DNA of 64,000 nucleotides from Halictus rubicundus. Taxonomy: Eukaryota > Arthropoda > Insecta > Hymenoptera > Halictidae. Positions within the stretch are counted from its first letter, which is position 1; the number at the start of each line of letters is the position of its first letter. The position numbers and the translations under genes were made by a program. Where the stretch lies: contig NC_135157.1 in the NCBI RefSeq assembly GCF_050948215.1, positions 4,712,001 to 4,776,000 on the forward strand, read 5' to 3'. The notes beneath the pieces were generated by a model. That model did not search any database. It had not been told where the DNA came from and saw nothing but the letters and a program-made list of their open reading frames with translations. Positions 1 through 9,186 of the stretch are shown in pieces.

Positions 1-810
1 CTGTCATGACAAATGTCCTCTTCGCGGAACCCATCTAGAAACCGTCTCTAAAAATAAGCCGGTGCATTATCCCCATCCCTGGGCCCGTAATTACGAATTC
101 TCGAGTCTCTGAAAATCGCTCGGAATTCGATCAGACCGCGTGGAAGGACGCAGGAGGGTCGTCCGATCCCGGTGCGTCGATTGCTGCTGGTCGTCGCGGT
201 GGCGATTTCCATGCAAGTGCGTGCGCTGCGTGGAGGAGAGTTTATTCTTACCTTTTAGGTTTACCAGCCGTATAACCGAGGGCTGCGGTTCGCCGCAGTA
301 TCCAATAGTTACGAGCGCGTCATTATATACCATCGATATCGAAAGTTTTGATCGGCACGGCAGCTGGGAAAAGATCGGCATCGGGTTCGAGCCTCGGACC
401 GAGCTCGAACTCGAGCTCGAGTTCGATGCGGGATCGGACCGCGGATACACGCAACGGGATGCACACAGAGCCGAGGATGCAACCTCGGTGTGCACAGCCG
501 ATGCAGCCGAGCCACTGGTGCACGCGTCCAAGGTACAGAGTGTAAGAAAACTAATGGTCACCGTTTCTATGGACGAGTTTACGCCTCGGGATCGCTGGGC
601 ATTTAATTAATTAACACATTGTCTGCCGAACAGTCGCTTCCAGAAAATCCCATGGAATCAAACTAATTTAGTCGCTGTAATCATAACTGCAGAGTTAGAT
701 TACTTCTTACTGTATTACGAACGAAATTAATCTTTAAAAGCACTCGAAGAATCGTGTGATTCGCGTATTAATTGGCGGGACAGTCAACGTGTTAATTTTA
801 CAAAGAAAAT
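1..810. other. CpG-rich block, no recognisable gene
   Basis: The first 620 bases are CpG-rich and stop-poor, so frames stay open on both strands (140-610 on plus, from a GTG; 91-561 on minus). Neither translation resembles a family I know; the plus frame is dominated by a Glu/Leu run produced by the palindrome at 405-426. Bases 620-810 are AT-richer and featureless. I see no convincing exon. Confidence 0.5.
405..426. repeat. Perfect 22-bp palindrome of TCGA/GAGCTC steps
   Basis: The 22 bases read identically on both strands and are centred on GAGCTC, with XhoI-type CTCGAG steps on both sides. The palindrome makes the overlapping open frames look low-complexity (Glu-Leu on plus). Function unknown; it may be a local expansion of a GAGCTC-like unit. 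Confidence 0.8.
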
Positions 811-894
811 GGTTCACACCATTTTTTTTATATCAACGCTTTCTACTTAACAAGGAGAGAACAAGCTTGAAAGGAACCATCTGTCGCAAACAAA
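811..894 (-). repeat. Fragment of the repeat seen whole at 6061-6305, inverted
   Basis: Read on the minus strand, this stretch matches the middle of 6061-6305: both contain TTTGTTTGCGACA, then TGGTTCCTTT, then a tract with GTTGAT and an A-rich run. It stops exactly where the mariner fragment at 897 begins. The other end of the same family lies on the plus strand at 1434-1491, so this locus has been broken and partly inverted. Confidence 0.6.
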
Positions 895-896
895 TA

Positions 897-1438
897 CGAG
901 GGTCAGTCAAATATTAACCGGATTTTGTATTGTGCGATAGCATAGCTGTTCTTGACTAAATAGGACCAAGTGGAAGTTCAAGTGGACATGTCTTAAACTC
1001 AATCTGCATCGTGTGTTATTCTACTTAACCGTTCTCTCGATAGCTAGATAGACGAATGAGCGAATAGTTCCGACTTCCACTTGCATAACGTGTTATTACC
1101 ACGTTTTTAACTATTGATGGTGCAATACTACATTAAAATCTTGCATAGATCATGTCAACAATTTAAGGAAGACACGTTGCTGAGAACACAAATGGTTGCT
1201 TGGTGTAAATGGTTTGTTAATGTACGGCAACACTATCAAAACACAATGCATCGAGACAGGCATCACAATAAACCATTTAAGTCATGTGAGAGCTGATTAA
1301 GCAGCTCTTTGAGTACAAGAAAAAATAAAGAACACTACAATGGACTGTTTTTGAACACCGTCTTTTAATCAGTAACCGTGAGTTACTTTCTGATTATCAC
1401 TCAAAAATTAGAGGGAATCGTTTCAATGTTAACTAGGG
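897..1438 (+). mobile_element. Truncated mariner element
   Basis: The left edge reads TA then CGAGGGTCAGTCAAATATTA, the form of a mariner terminal repeat next to its TA target. An open frame resembling the N-terminal helix-turn-helix part of a mariner transposase begins about 215 bases in. No matching right terminal repeat is seen; the element gives way at about 1438 to the end of another repeat family. Compared with the roughly 1.3 kb usual for mariners, more than half is missing, including the whole catalytic domain. The insertion sits inside an older repeat (811-894 and 1434-1491). Confidence 0.6.
1114..1296 (+). pseudogene. Mariner transposase N-terminal remnant
   Basis: This frame of 60 codons contains the motif EDTLLRTQMVAWCKWF, which lines up with the second helix-turn-helix of mariner transposases (typically an acidic residue, then LSRTQV, then a W-x-KxF pattern). 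Family knowledge says this region binds the terminal repeats. The frame then degenerates: the expected run of Glu/Asn/Asp before the RRP-like linker is scrambled, and a stop follows at 1294. A weak VRELIKQ-like continuation in another frame suggests a frameshift. The catalytic DD34D residues are absent. It cannot encode an active transposase. The assignment rests on a short match and would need a protein search. Confidence 0.5.
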
Positions 1439-1491
1439 GGTGTAGATTCACCCCTAGACGCAGCGATCATTAGTTTTCTTACACCCTGTAC
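1434..1491 (+). repeat. Terminal piece of the GTGTAGATTCACCCCTAG repeat family
   Basis: This piece matches 6247-6304 almost base for base: GTGTAGATTCACCCCTAG, a variable stretch, GATCATTA, and the end ACACCCTGTAC. The sequence CTAGGGGGTG-TAGATT-CACCCCTAG also forms a small hairpin. ACACCCTGTA is a common terminal form of hymenopteran DNA transposons (general knowledge). Confidence 0.7.
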
Positions 1492-2275
1492 GAGAATGAG
1501 CCACGCGGCCGGAGGAAAGACGTACATATGTGGTTCGCGTGATTATCTGCCCACACCATCCATCCCCGGACGGCTTATCCCGCGTAGGTTATTGGTTCTG
1601 AATCTGATAGCTACCATTAAAGCCGCTTTCCACCCGGCGTCCTCGAGCTTGTCCGCGTAATGGAATACCAGATAAGACGGAAAACAGCGAGCCCACTGTC
1701 AGAAGCAACTTGATTACTCGCGCCAACGGCCGACTACGGCCGGATAAATGATCGTTAAGTGCCGATTCCTTCAATAAACAAATCTAACGACAGCTCCGGT
1801 GGTGGACGGTCGCTCCTGTCCAAAGTGCATGCTATTTTGCCGGCGAATTTCTTTGGATCGCGACGGTGATCCGAAAATTCACTCCTCCTCAGATTGCGAA
1901 TATATTTTATGTTCAGATTTTGTCAGACTATTTCTTTTAAAATATTCGAATTTCTACTTTCGTACCGTTAGCTAGTAATGCCGTTTGTATTTGAATCTAG
2001 ATCGGATCTTTTCATCATTGTTGCAATGCAGATGTTTATGCAAAATTAGAATCGTCTACATCAATTGCAAGAAACAGGAGCCACCTTGGAATGTCTTTCT
2101 TTCTTTAATAATCTTAGGAGGTTGGAAGTAATCAAGACTTCTAATTCGACAGGCTGCAATTCTCTTATTTATTTATTTATTTATTCATTAGTATAACGCT
2201 TTACAATAAATAATGAAGTATATATCCTTATATTAAGTTAAATTAACGTGAATGGTTAGCTAAACACTAATCTTG
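1492..2275. other. Single-copy-looking sequence, no gene seen
   Basis: CpG-richer at first (1500-1880), then AT-rich. Short open frames such as 1589-1774 on minus show no family resemblance. No repeat ends, RNA genes or splice-flanked exons were found. Confidence 0.4.
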
Positions 2276-2735
2276 CTAATATTACAATATACTAGAATAT
2301 AGTATACCTTATATACTATAATGTACTGTGATATACCAAAATATACTGTAACTTACTAAAATATAATATAATATAGTAGAATATAGTACAATGTACTAGA
2401 ATTCACTAGAATAAAGTATAATATACTGAAATATACTAGAATATTCTAGAATATAGTATAATATACTAAAATATACTGTAACTTACTAAAATATAATATA
2501 ATATAGTAGAATATAGTACAATGTACTAGAATTCACTAGAATAAAGTATAATATACTGAAATATACTAGAATATTCTAGAATATAGTACAATATACTAAA
2601 ATATACTAGAATATAGTATAATGTATTAGAATATATAAGAATATAGTATAATAAGAAGTATATAGTATAATATAGTAGTATAGTATGTAGAAGAATATAG
2701 TATACTAAGTATAACTAGAATATACTAAAATATTA
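2276..2735. repeat. AT-rich minisatellite with a 130-bp near-perfect duplication
   Basis: The tract is built from variants of a decamer-like unit AATATACTAG / AATATAGTAT. Within it, 2341-2470 and 2471-2600 are the same 130-bp segment with one visible difference (TATA versus TACA near the end of the unit). Beyond 2600 the same words continue in looser order to about 2735. The high identity implies a recent duplication inside an older simple array. Confidence 0.85.
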
Positions 2736-3519
2736 TATAAGTCTCAAAATTCATTAAAATATGAACAAAAATATGAACGAAGTAGAATACAATAGCAGGA
2801 AAAGTAGAAGTAAAACTTTTGCAACGCGTAATAATTCCATCTCTTAAATTTGAGTCGTAAAAGGAGAAAATAACGAAGCCTCCTCAAAATAGAAGTTTAG
2901 CAGTTCGCGTAACAATTCCTTGCTCGAATAAACATTTTGTGTACCAATTCGAACAGAGCAAGTTCGTGTAGAAAAATCGTGGGGCCCCGAGCAAAGAGAG
3001 AAAGAAAGTTAGAAAACGAGACGAGGCTTCACCGAAAACCAGACTTCCTAACGCGGAGAGTCGGGAGTTGCTCTCGCAGGCTCTTAACACGGATCCCCTA
3101 TCCGCAAAAGGCGTCTATTGGCCACTTCGCCGCAGTTAGCAGAATTTTTCTGGTGGCAGTGCACTAAAGCGCAAAGGCGACCGGTCCCATTCCGGCCAAG
3201 CGATCGAATATTTTCCTCTAATCAAACGCGTGCGCGCGGCCGGCCGCGACTTAATTACGAAATCGAGTATCGTCGTGTCCATCTGTGTCCTTGTAATGGG
3301 TCTCATTACAGCCGGGTATCGGCTCGTCAGCGGCTGAGGCGTTTTAAACCGGCGCGTCGTAATCGGCTGGATGGATCTCGACCGGACAGAACGGGAGACG
3401 AAATTCGATGAAGATCCCACAAGTCTCTCCGACGGATAGTGATCGATTTTTTTCAGGAATGAGACGAAAATAGGAGAATGTAGTCAGTCTATAAATTAGT
3501 TCGTGGCCTCATCTTTATA
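2736..3519. other. Mixed AT-rich to CpG-rich sequence, no gene seen
   Basis: Two overlapping antisense frames (3118-3411 plus, 3136-3420 minus) stay open across a CpG-rich stretch but match nothing I know. No repeat ends noted. Confidence 0.4.
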
Positions 3520-3862
3520 CCGGATGTCCCATTTGAAGTTTCGCACGCAATTATTTCCCAATCTTGTAATTCGTAAAAAATATTACATCTTCTCTAGGCG
3601 GGCGTTCCTCCGAGATTTCAAAGTGTCCTCTGTTTCTTTTTTCATACGGAACTGCATGTTCTCATTTAGATAAACGTGTAACCTATCCCGAAACAGATTC
3701 ACTGACCTGTAACACTTTCGTCTTCCAAGGTCATTTGGAAACACAGAGAAGATTTGTGACCACCATAAGATGTTTCGTCCAAAACAGAATGAGTTTTATT
3801 TGAAATATTTTTTACAACAAGCTATAGTTTGGGAAATAATTGTGTGCGAAATCTGAAGTTAA
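3520..3862. mobile_element. Foldback-type miniature element with long terminal inverted repeats
   Basis: The left arm (about 3533-3586) and the reverse complement of the right arm (about 3802-3860) share TTTCGCAC, CAATTATTTCCCAA and GTAAAAAATATT in order, giving inverted arms of roughly 54 bases with small gaps. The left edge CCGGATGTCCCATTTGAAG resembles the ACAGGGTGTCCC class of element ends. The 215-base centre has no coding potential. This is a non-autonomous DNA element, old enough for the arms to differ. Confidence 0.75.
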
Positions 3863-5186
3863 ACCCTTCCGCCAACAAATTGTTAATTGCGATGCGGTTC
3901 TATACTATATCTTGCGATACCTTCTAAAATTCGAACATAGCAACGAACAATACCAAAAAGTCTAAACCGTCAACAGATTATGGTAACGTCCGTGCTATCC
4001 TACAATCCTACGAAAAAAAGAAAACCGATAATCCGATGTCGTCTATATCGTATACTACCCTGTTAATAAAGGCGACTTGTTGGTAGGATGTTAAGCAATA
4101 CCGATTTTTGCCATACTTTTTAGGAGAGCCGACCACTGTGCGACGCGTCGCTTAGCGGCGTGCTCCGTGCTCCGTGGCAGAAAGTGGGCGGAATGTTCAG
4201 CGTCCGTATCGAATCGAGATGCGTATACTCGCGACTGGCGAGATGCTATCGAGATGACGCACTGCGTACGCACCTGATACCGGATTGTGCGTACGGCCGA
4301 GACACACGCGGCCCAAGAGTTATTCGTCGCCGGGTTTATTTTCGAAGCCGATGCGCGCGGGACGAAACTTGCCTGTCCGGTCCGATTCGATGTTCTTCGC
4401 CGCGTGTCTCCGACTTTTAATCGGAGTCGGCGAGAACAAAAAGAAGAAGAAGGAGAAGAAGAAGAAGACGACGAAGGGAAAGAAGGCGGATACGTGAGGA
4501 GGAGGATACAGGAGAAAAGAAAGAACCACGATCGAACGAGCGTTAAATTTTGCCTCGTTACACGCCGCAAAGTAGAAGCCAGAAAGGATAAGGATAATTA
4601 CAACGTCGAAGCGAAGCGACACAGGGGAAACGCGTAAAACAAGACAGGACGCGTCGCTAGGAAGTTTACGCTCGCCGGGCTATCATAAGTTCCCCCGTCG
4701 TGGCCGCGTCGCGTCGCATCGCGCGCGCCGCCGCGATGTTGATAGATGCCGTTTAATTGCCGTCGTTTTAATGGCCGGGAAAAAGCATCCGTTAACTTAA
4801 TGCGCCGGTGTATTCGGAGCTTTATCACTTGGCGAGCGGCGGCCGTTCCGCAGGGAGGGAATCCTGCGGCGATTACGTCTTCATAAGTGAATCGGTGTTT
4901 CAATAATAACGTTCCCGGCACTACGGCGCGGCGTCCCCGTCCTACCGCGAGCCAATCATTTATCGGACACGGGACCAGCGCCGCGATAATCGATTCACCC
5001 GAAGACATTCGTAACACGGAAACGTTATAATTGCCGCGACATTGTAATTGGTTCATTCGTTTTCCCAGTGACGCTATTCGCCCGCAGCTGCTCGAGTAAT
5101 TATCGGGAGGCACGTAACGCGTCCCGGCTTCGGCTATCTACAGTCGCTCGTGCGAGTGTTCCTGTACTCTTTGAAAGGAAATTCCT
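3863..5186. other. CpG-rich block with purine tract, no recognisable gene
   Basis: From about 4120 to 5120 the sequence is CpG-rich and open frames occur on both strands (for example 4598-5113 minus, 171 codons; 4091-4570 minus). A purine-only GAA-type tract at about 4438-4480 makes one plus frame Lys/Glu-rich. No domain or motif is recognised, and no pair of frames is joined by good splice sites. It could be a conserved non-coding or promoter-type block, but nothing in the sequence proves that. Confidence 0.4.
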
Positions 5187-5397
5187 TTTATAACATTAGG
5201 TTTACCAAGCAAAACTGATTATTTCACATTATTTCAGAAATATAACAAAAACATGTAGATACAAATTTTTAGCCATTTTATTAATAATACATACTCAAAG
5301 AAATAAAGTTGTTGAAAACTTCCTCTTGGATGTATCTTCACAGTCTCAATCGTCGTAAATTAAGAATATTAAACTCGCCGTTTTGACGGGTCTGAAC
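5187..5397 (+). mobile_element. Diverged piggyBac-type miniature element, AACACTAGGTTTAC family
   Basis: The left edge ATAACATTAGGTTTACCAAG and internal words (CAAAGAAATAAA, a run with GTAAATTAA, and a TTTTGACG near the right edge) match the copy at 16299-16530 along its length. The expected TTAA at the left edge has decayed to TATAA here. Confidence 0.65.
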
Positions 5398-5403
5398 TTT
5401 TTG

Positions 5404-5745
5404 AGAAGTTGGAACAATTATAAAATTTTTTGAGGGACCAAGATCGCGGTGGTTTTAATAATTACAGTCCCTCTTTTACAACAACTTCTGCAAACTTGAT
5501 TTTTTATCGCCGTATTATTGAACACAAAATGATATAGGCATTGGCTGGTGCGTCTGTTTATGAACTACTGTTTCTACTTTCCCTATGCAGGTACTAGATC
5601 AGGAAGATGTTTAATCGCGAATAACTTGAAAACAAATATGAAACCGCTATGATGTCGCTATTCTTGATGTTCGTTAGATATTATCCCGAATAATCAACTC
5701 TTACATTTTCTCTCACCTGCAGCCAGACACGCTATACATTTCGGC
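5404..5745 (+). repeat. Dispersed repeat, copy 1 (second copy at 31208-31585)
   Basis: Long collinear similarity to 31208-31585: CTTTTACAACAACTTCTGC, ATTGGCTGG(T/C)GCGTCT, TATGAA, CAGGTACTA, AATAACTTGAAAAC and TTTTCTCTCACCTG appear in the same order and spacing, except for about 60 extra bases in the other copy. No terminal inverted repeats or reading frame were recognised, so the class is unknown. It lies directly after the miniature element ending near 5397. Confidence 0.75.
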
Positions 5746-5789
5746 TTAATTATATAGCTCATGTAGGATTTCAGAAGAACGGGGGGCAG

Positions 5790-5863
5790 TGGCCACAACG
5801 GGACTCCAACCCGTGATCTCGCGATTTAAAGATGATCAGTTCCAGATCACGCTTGCGGAATCC
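5790..5863 (-). tRNA. tRNA-like remnant (Lys-like), probably pseudogene or SINE head
   Basis: On the minus strand a perfect 5-bp T stem (ACGGG/CCCGT) encloses a 7-base loop TTGGAGT, where a functional T loop would have TTCNANN. Upstream, an anticodon-like loop ATCTTTA places CTT at the anticodon, with the required T before it but a T instead of a purine after it. The 3' acceptor strand TGTGGCC finds no partner at the expected 5' end. This supports descent from a tRNA but not function; it may be the head of a tRNA-derived SINE. Confidence 0.35.
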
Positions 5864-6060
5864 TTAGCTTTTCTAGGCTCCAGTTATTATTATATGGGGA
5901 GTCCTGAATGGGCAGGGTGACAATGATTTGGTACGGGCCTAGCGACGAATGTCCCTTCAAATTTCGTTTGTCTCTAGGCACGCACACGATTATGTTCTGT
6001 CTCATCGACACGGTCACGTGTACCGTAGTGGTAGCCTTTTGTCTATACGTGTAACTCCAC

Positions 6061-6305
6061 ACAATCAAATTTTGCAAAAACTTGAACACCTTATATCTCC
6101 GTAACTATTTGTTTGCGACATATGGTTCCTTTTGAACTTTTTCTTTTCTCGACATATAGAAGATGTTGATGTAAAAATAACTTTAACAACAATTTTCTTG
6201 GTTATAAACAATTTTGCGGCAAGTTTCTTTGACAAATGTCCACCGATCCAGAGGTGTAGATTCACCCCTAGGACGGATGATCATTACTTTTTATACACCC
6301 TGTAC
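6061..6305 (+). mobile_element. Short interspersed element of the GTGTAGATTCACCCCTAG family
   Basis: This is the most complete copy in the window. It begins near TTTGCAAAAACTTGAAC, includes GTTTGCGACATATGG, and ends GTGTAGATTCACCCCTAGGA...ACACCCTGTACA. Fragments of the same element occur at 811-894 (inverted) and 1434-1491 (direct). No reading frame of interest. The left boundary is uncertain because no inverted partner of ACACCCTGTA is seen. Confidence 0.55.
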
Positions 6306-6842
6306 ATTTGTAGATGTTACTTGTCAATAATGGAAGTCCACCATGCACAATAACGTTTGTTGACAGAAATCAATTGTAAACGCGTTTTTGCTTTTCGCCA
6401 CGAAAAATTACCTACCTTCGAGACGACTATGTGTTCAACTGGTAGCAAAAAGAGCCACATTTACGAATCGCTGCTGGTGGTAAAGGCAGCGCGAAGATTA
6501 CTGCCTCCTACACGCCATCCAGCATCATGATAGACGACGAAGGTCAATCGTAGGCTAACCTCAGCGTGATAACCTAGCCGCGAGCACGAACGGTGCTCAG
6601 CATGATCGGAACGCACGAGTTATGATGGGTACAAGATTATTCCAATGTCCACTTCCTCTAAAATGTTAATCATTAATTTTATCCTTTCTTTCTTCTTTTC
6701 TATCTCTCTCTCTCTCTCTTTCTATCTCGTGTATACATACGTAATCACTGGATTCCGAATGTTCATGCAAACATTCTTCCAGAGAATTGCTAGTAAAATG
6801 GTGTTCGAATAGGAGGTTCGACTTTACCTTCCAAATCTGCAG
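6306..6842. other. No gene seen; short CT tract
   Basis: Ordinary mixed sequence with a CT run at about 6703-6720. No repeat ends, no recognisable frames. Confidence 0.4.
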
Positions 6843-6960
6843 TGTACAGAGTAGACTCCTGTATAACGCGATCAACAAGCTGATAAAATATTATGTCGCA
6901 TGAAAGTGATTGTACAAAAAATTTGTTTAAAAAGACTGAGCATACCTCGTACACCTTGTA
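6843..6960 (+). mobile_element. Partial copy of the GACTCC-GTATAACGCGATC element family
   Basis: TACAGAGTAGACTCCTGTATAA and CGCGATCAAC form a terminal repeat shared (reading inwards) with both ends of the element at 26869-27236. The following core GTACAAAAAATTTGTTTAAA and AAGACTGAG matches 27133-27162 on the opposite strand. The right end is missing here. Confidence 0.65.
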
Positions 6961-7003
6961 TACAATCTTTTTAAAACAATTCTTTGGGCGGATTATATGG
7001 GGC

Positions 7004-7266
7004 CTATAGTCTGTCCAACGAGGCAAAGTTGAAGTTACCCTTCTGAGATACAGTGTCTACTCGATAATTGTCCAAAACACGGGTCTGGCCAGGGACATTT
7101 ATCGGCTGGTAGGTGCTATTCTTTGATCCACTGCCGAATGTAGAACGTAGTGGGGATAGTTCTGGGACAATTGTAGGCTAGATATTTGAGACATTTATTG
7201 AACAGAGACTGTAGTTACATAGAGACATAGATTCGTCACTGCCTCGTCTCGTTGGACAGACTATAG
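7004..7266. mobile_element. Miniature element with CTATAGTCTGTCCAACGAG terminal repeats
   Basis: TATAGTCTGTCCAACGAGG (7005-7023) is mirrored by CTCGT-TGGACAGACTATA (about 7248-7265). About 263 bp overall, no coding capacity, so a miniature inverted-repeat element. A second element lies inside it (7049-7187). Confidence 0.75.
7049..7187. mobile_element. Nested element related to the CAGTGAATTCTCGATATATG family
   Basis: The left end TACAGTGTCTACTCGATAAT, TGTCC, AAAACACGGGTCTGGCCAG parallels the left end of the family at 12090, 26921 and 62324, including the ACACGGGTCT word. The right end GTTCTGGGACAATTGTAGGC is an imperfect inverted copy of the left. It lies wholly within 7004-7266. Confidence 0.5.
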
Positions 7267-8679
7267 TGTAATTCAAAGATGCATCAGAGGTTGTTCAAAA
7301 TTTGTGGTGTAAATAGTACTAATTATGGTTAAAAAGTTACATAGATGTGTCTTATAATTACTAGATAATGTAAATATTACTAGTTTTCCTTTGAATAATA
7401 TTTATGAAAACGTCATTTCCTTCTGGTTTTATACACAACAGCATATTAAAGAATACTTATCGATGCGAGATTATACCTACCTGGATGAACATAGACGTGC
7501 ATAATTTTGTCCACCATGGAAAGTTAATAATGTATGTAAAACCCTATCCCCTATCACAATAAATGCAAGATTTTCTGAACAGAAGATAGACAGTATCCCG
7601 GAAATGAATAAAAAAAGACGAAAAATAAATCAAAGTGCTTATCAAATGCAAGACGTGGAATGAACCGTTGGTCAACGAGGCTTGGGTCCATTTTGACCCA
7701 GAGAATAAAAATCGCCCTTTCAATGCCCTGTTTCTGGTAAATATTCGAATTGGCAAGCATTCTAGGAAGAGCATCTCGAAAAATATACTTCAACAAATTA
7801 CCAAACAGCGCTATAAACGTTCTCGAGTAATATCGAACCCCGTAGAAAATGGTCCGCCATCGTAGGAGTTAACAGCGTCACGCGAGAATCGGATCTTGTC
7901 GTTTGGTTTTGGTGGTTGCGCACCACGGGAATGAAAACAGTGTTTTCTTGGTCAGAATTTTCTCAGGTCTCGAACGAGACGAAACGTTTGATGGTGTTCA
8001 TAAACACGCGCGTCCATAGGACCGGCCGTAGCTGAGAATTGCAATTACGGGGAAACCGGGATAGGTTCGCGATGCAATAAAAGGCGGCGGCGCCGTAAAT
8101 TGCCGTATCAATCCTTCAAGCAGATACCGAATCTCTAATGGCAAGACCGGGAGCTCATTACGTTTACTAATCCCACGGTTACGTGGCCGTAACCGCGGCA
8201 AGAACACGGTATTAACATCGGCAATTAGTTCGAGCAGAATGAAATTTTAACCGCGGATCGGCTCGCGAAATTGACCAGGCTAATCGCCGCGCGTTCCGCG
8301 GCCGCGACTTAAAATAAATCTCGGACGCGCGTTCTATCGTTCCCGATCTCCGTGATGATTTTCACCAGTTGCCGATCGTCTTCCACCTGTGCAGCCTAAC
8401 AAAGTTGTAAAACGATGTTACGCCGGCGAGATTAGTCGCGATCCGCCGGGCCCATTCAATTAAATCGCCGCGAAACTGGCGAACAACGGCGCAGATACCA
8501 GCTATTGCAGTTTTATGGCCGTTCGTTATATAAACGCGGAACGAATCTTCTGCGGCAGCATTACGACCTTTGACATCTTCGGATTTTGTTGGTGATTCAT
8601 CCACGATCCAGGAAGTAGCGAGCAGTCCGCGGATCTTTATGCGAAATGAAGATTTCAACGAGCGAAAGAAACAGTTCAT
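7267..8679. other. No gene seen; CpG-rich from about 7990
   Basis: AT-rich until about 7850, with a TGACC-like hairpin near 7690 (GTCCATTTTGACCCA), then CpG-rich to 8660 with long minus frames (8362-8679) of no known family. Confidence 0.4.
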
Positions 8680-8789
8680 TGTTCCTTTTACAATTTTAAT
8701 ATGTCGAACCTAATGCACAAGTGACATTCTTAATTTGTCCTCTACTTTAAATTGCACTTACTCATTTTTGCATACAACGCGCAGTCTAG
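8680..8789. mobile_element. Right-end fragment of the TAGACTGCGGAT miniature family
   Basis: The edge TTTTGCATACAACGCGCAGT followed by CTAG matches the right end of the family (GCATAAA-ATCCGCAGTCTAG). No left end was found, so this is a partial copy. Confidence 0.45.
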
Positions 8790-9104
8790 TGATGAGGTAG
8801 TTATGATCCCATGGAAAATTGGCACATTTTGTTCCCGATGGTATTATAACTTTACTAATGCTATTTGTGTTGCATTACATTATTTACATTAGAATAAAAC
8901 AAATCTATGGAAGAAGTTAGACAAATATTTTCTGCTAGGAGCAATCGATCGATGCTACATACATATGTTCAAGTGTTTCACTATACCATTTTACTATAAA
9001 TTCACTATACCATACCTTCTCCTTCAATCTTATAACATAATTAGGTAGTGTAGTATTAATTATTCGCGTACAAAGTACCCTCTGTATTATGCATTCTATT
9101 TGAA
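8790..9104. other. AT-rich, nothing recognised
   Basis: No frames, repeat ends or RNA structures noted. Confidence 0.4.
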
Positions 9105-9186
9105 AATGAAAAGAAAAAGATACTTCAAATGACCTCGGTAATCACCATTTTCAAGGAAGCGCAACATTTTTGGGACACCCTGTATA
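9105..9186 (-). repeat. End of an ACAGGGTGTCCCAAAAATG-type DNA element
   Basis: On minus, TACAGGGTGTCCCAAAAATG leads into TTGCGCTTCCTTGAAAATGG and then GAGGTCATTTGAAG. I recognise this combination as a widespread hymenopteran interspersed repeat. Only one end is evident; the sequence up to 9260 on plus may also belong. Confidence 0.55.

Noticed and set aside
140..610. Open frame of 156 codons near the window start
   Set aside because: Starts at GTG, mirrored by equally long minus frames, low-complexity centre from a palindrome, no family resemblance.
4598..5113. 171-codon minus frame
   Set aside because: CpG-rich, stop-poor DNA with several other open frames over the same bases; no motif recognised.
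8781..8810. let-7-like GATGAGGTAGTTATGAT at 8789
   Set aside because: Matches only the first bases of let-7, has no hairpin partner, and abuts a miniature-element end.
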